The notes under the pieces: model-generated
What the model was told of the DNA's origin: nothing
Seen by the model: only the letters and a program-made list of their open reading frames with translations
The model's database searches: none
Assembly (NCBI GenBank): GCA_019400425.1
Contig: JAFREE010000034.1
Span: 1-64,000 of the forward strand
From: Hymenochaete sp. R1
Lineage: Eukaryota; Basidiomycota; Agaricomycetes; Hymenochaetales; Hymenochaetaceae
DNA: 64,000 bases
Direction of reading: 5' to 3'
Position numbers and translations under genes: made by a program
In this document: positions 61,501-64,000 of the stretch, piece by piece
Layout: the number at the start of each line of letters is the position of its first letter
How positions within the stretch are numbered: position 1 is the stretch's first letter

Positions 61501-64000
61501 TAATAGAGACTCGAAGAACTCGTCCGATGAAAAGGACTCCGAAAGCGAATACCGTCAATCGACGCGAAGCGGGTTTACAACATCCACCGTAGATACTCAA
61601 GCTACTTCCGTAGATTCTCGTCGCTCTGCAGAACACAAGCCAGGGCCTAATGGACAACTATCGCTAGCTCAAGCATTGCAGAACAAGATGGCTGGCTTGG
61701 GTGGACCACCGCCTATACCGAGAGTAGACGACGGTACGCAATCCTCGCAGTCAGGCGCTACCGCATTTCCTCCTCCGCCTCCTCCGCCTCCGCCTCCTCC
61801 ATTCTCGCCCGGGTCCGGCACGTTCAGCCCTCCGCCACCTCCTCCACCTCCACCTCTACCTCCCGCCGACTTTGTCTCATCACCACCTACCTTCTCCGCA
61901 CCTCCTCCACCTCCGCCCCCTCCTCCTTCTGCTTCAAATCCTCCATCAGCTCCTGGATCCGCTCACCCTTCAATGTACCTCGGCATGAACCTGAATAACT
62001 TGATCATGGCCAGGAAAGACATCCATATCACGCCAAATATCAAGATGAAGCAGCTCCAATGGGACAAGCTTCCCCCAACTCAAGTCGGGAAGACCCTTTG
62101 GAACGAAGAGGAGCCTACGAAAGAGAAGGAATGGATCGCTAAGCTGAAGGAACAACGCATCTGGGAGGAAATGGAAGAGGACTTCAAAGCCAAGCAGCTC
62201 GTCATGAATCTCATGGCCAAGCGAAAGAAGGCTGAACTTCGTAGTGTCTTTGACCCACAGACAAGGAAGCGCATAGGTAAGTGTGGTCACTCTGACCTTC
62301 ATTTCGATGCTAAATGAAATTCCAGAGATTCTTATGAACAGAGTCAAATCTCTACAGCCAGAGGAAATTGCTCTCAAGATCGAGCAATTCGACAAGACTC
62401 TCTGCACGGAAACATTCCTTGGGGAATTGAAGAACCTCTTGCCTAATCCAGAGCAAGTGAGTGCATGCAATAAAATTTCTCTGATACGCGACTTATTTTC
62501 TGTTATGAAGGTCGGGAAGCTCAACATGTATCGCAATGTGGACGAAACTGAGCTGAATGAACTTCACTCTGCCGACCGACTCATGGTCAAATTAATTCAA
62601 ATCGACCGCTTGGAACCACGGATCGGGGCCATGTTATACAGAATAACTTTCGACGAAACTTGGACGCTCCTTGACCAAAGTGCAACGAAGTTGATTGAAG
62701 CAGGCGAGGGGATATTGAATGCCTCCAACTTCAAAGAGCTGCTGAATGTACGGTTTTGATTTCTATTGATCTTCCTTTCAATACTAACATCCGTTGTAGC
62801 TGATCTTGCTCATTGGGAATTATATGAACGGCACTGGTGTGAAAGGTGGAGCCTTCGGTTTTAAGATCAGTAGCGTTAACAAGGTTTGGCCTTTAAACGC
62901 CTTGTAACCTGCTATTTATTCATCTGAGCTTTCTTAGCTGGTTGATACGAAGTCAACAAACAATACGACTCTACTGCATTTCGTAGAGAAGACTGTTTCA
63001 ACCCATTTCCCAGACATGGCACAATTTGTGGAAGAACTCGAAAAACCGGCAGACGCCTACCGAGGTAATGCAATCTCGTCGATTTTTGAGAGAATGGTAA
63101 CTTAATAGCCTATAATAGTTAACCTTCTCGAAACGAGGAAAACTTATGGAGAACTACGGGAGGGTCTCAAGAAGATCAAGAAGGAACTCGACGAACATTT
63201 CTCGGATGCAGACCTTAACTCTCCTTTCGTTTCATCGATGTGGGCATTCATGGGCAAAGCAAGCTCTAAGCTAGAGGATCTGCAGGATGATCTAAACGTT
63301 GCCGATACGAAGTTCAAACAAGCTGTAAGCTACTTCGGTGAAGAGGACGGCGGAATGACATCCTATGAGTTCTATGGGATATTCAAAACGTTTTTGTCCT
63401 CGTACAAGGTGAATGAGCTCCCATTTGGACTCAAATGACAGGACTGAAAGTTTGTTCTCAGAAATGCCAAATGGATAATCGTCACTGGCAAAAGGAGAAA
63501 GAAGCTGCGGACAAATGGCGCAAAGCTGCTGACGAAGCTAAAGCGAATCGACCCGCAAGGGATGCGGAAGGTGATCCGAATGGAGCTGACACTGCGGTGC
63601 TGGATACACTATTGGAGAAGCTCCGCAATGGTGACAGTGTTGGACGCAAGTCACGTCGAAATCGTAAAGCGAATGGAAAACCGGGCACAGCGACACCTCT
63701 CAATATTGGGCCAGCGAAACCTTCCATCCACCCTTCGTTACCGGACCCTGGAGACAAGACTGTGGATCTTGCTCGAGACATGTTGGCGGCTTTGAAATCC
63801 GATGGCTTCGAAACATTCTCGTCTTCAGCCTCCACTTCCACCTCGACCCCGCGACCCGCACGCTCCTCTCGCCGGGCAAGGCAGCGTACTCGTGCATTCT
63901 CCGAGTTTGGAGACGTTTCGCCTTCACCCTTATCCCCCGCTTTCTCAACACTATCTGACGGCCGGGAGCCGTCTGACGTGGAAGCTGAATTTTCTACTAT
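58525..64000 (+). CDS. Formin (Bni1/SepA-like), cut by the window edge
   Basis: Formins nucleate and elongate actin cables at hyphal tips and septa. The start at 58,525 gives MDTFFGRKKPRQRQTSADLT and a Ser-rich N-terminus. A GTPase-binding/FH3 region (DDFEFDRPSDEAVESLFLEV, then helical repeats to about 60,700), a coiled coil (60,660-60,960), FH1 (PPPPPPPPPP runs at 61,770-61,930) and FH2 (NIKMKQLQWDKLPPTQVGKT, later NGTGVKGGAFGFKISSVNK, then LLHFVEKTV) follow in the usual order. Near 63,600 VLDTLLEKLRNGDSVGRKSR with RRNRK resembles the autoinhibitory DAD. The stop is not in the window, but the remaining part is likely short. About ten or more short introns are present. Rho GTPases such as the one at 33.5 kb bind this class. 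Confidence 0.93.

Overview
The window is nuclear DNA of a filamentous basidiomycete, most likely an agaricomycete. The evidence is short introns of about 45-70 nt with GT/AG ends in nearly every gene, a KDZ-type transposase with fungal cysteine clusters, a chromodomain Ty3/gypsy retrotransposon, and conserved genes in their fungal form. All splice models here were made by eye.

Positions 1-27,200 are a transposon-rich block. It holds long terminal repeats (LTRs), a decayed Copia fragment, and AT-rich DNA without a supportable gene. Its centre is a 12.6-kb element at 4,243-16,798 that I read as a nearly intact giant KDZ-type DNA transposon. It has imperfect terminal inverted repeats and a probable 8-bp target duplication. 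It carries four minus-strand genes: a small membrane RING protein, an AT-hook/Cys-cluster protein, a very large protein with a JmjC-like fold and a C-terminal Ulp1 (SUMO-type) protease, and the transposase-like protein. The 10-mer TTCATTCGAA occurs upstream of all four. The element sits inside an older, AT-mutated relative (3,957-4,242 plus 16,799-17,640) that still holds a dead RING copy. To the right are a solo LTR with a perfect target duplication and a 7.3-kb Ty3/gypsy chromodomain element (18,561-25,863) damaged by stop codons and itself carrying a nested solo LTR. That element inserted into a remnant of the KDZ element end, together with two kinds of small inverted-repeat element.

Positions 27,393-52,553 are ordinary, compact housekeeping sequence: GAR1 (snoRNP), PEX6 (peroxisomal AAA ATPase), a DUF202 membrane protein, a Rho4-like GTPase, a Skt5/Chs4-like chitin synthase regulator, tRNA dimethylallyltransferase, a Pom1-like DYRK kinase, V-ATPase subunit A, proteasome ATPase RPT1 and a mitochondrial PDK/BCKDK-type kinase. 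GAR1/PEX6, SKT5/MOD5 and VMA1/RPT1 are divergent pairs with short shared promoters.

Positions 53,000-55,000 look like a frameshifted, decaying gene. They are followed by a PAP2 lipid phosphatase, a small unknown gene, a protein with three PGG repeats resembling animal Jupiter/HN1 proteins, and a formin that runs off the right edge. SKT5, Rho, the DYRK kinase and the formin all belong to fungal polarity and cell-wall growth, but nothing here shows that they are co-regulated.
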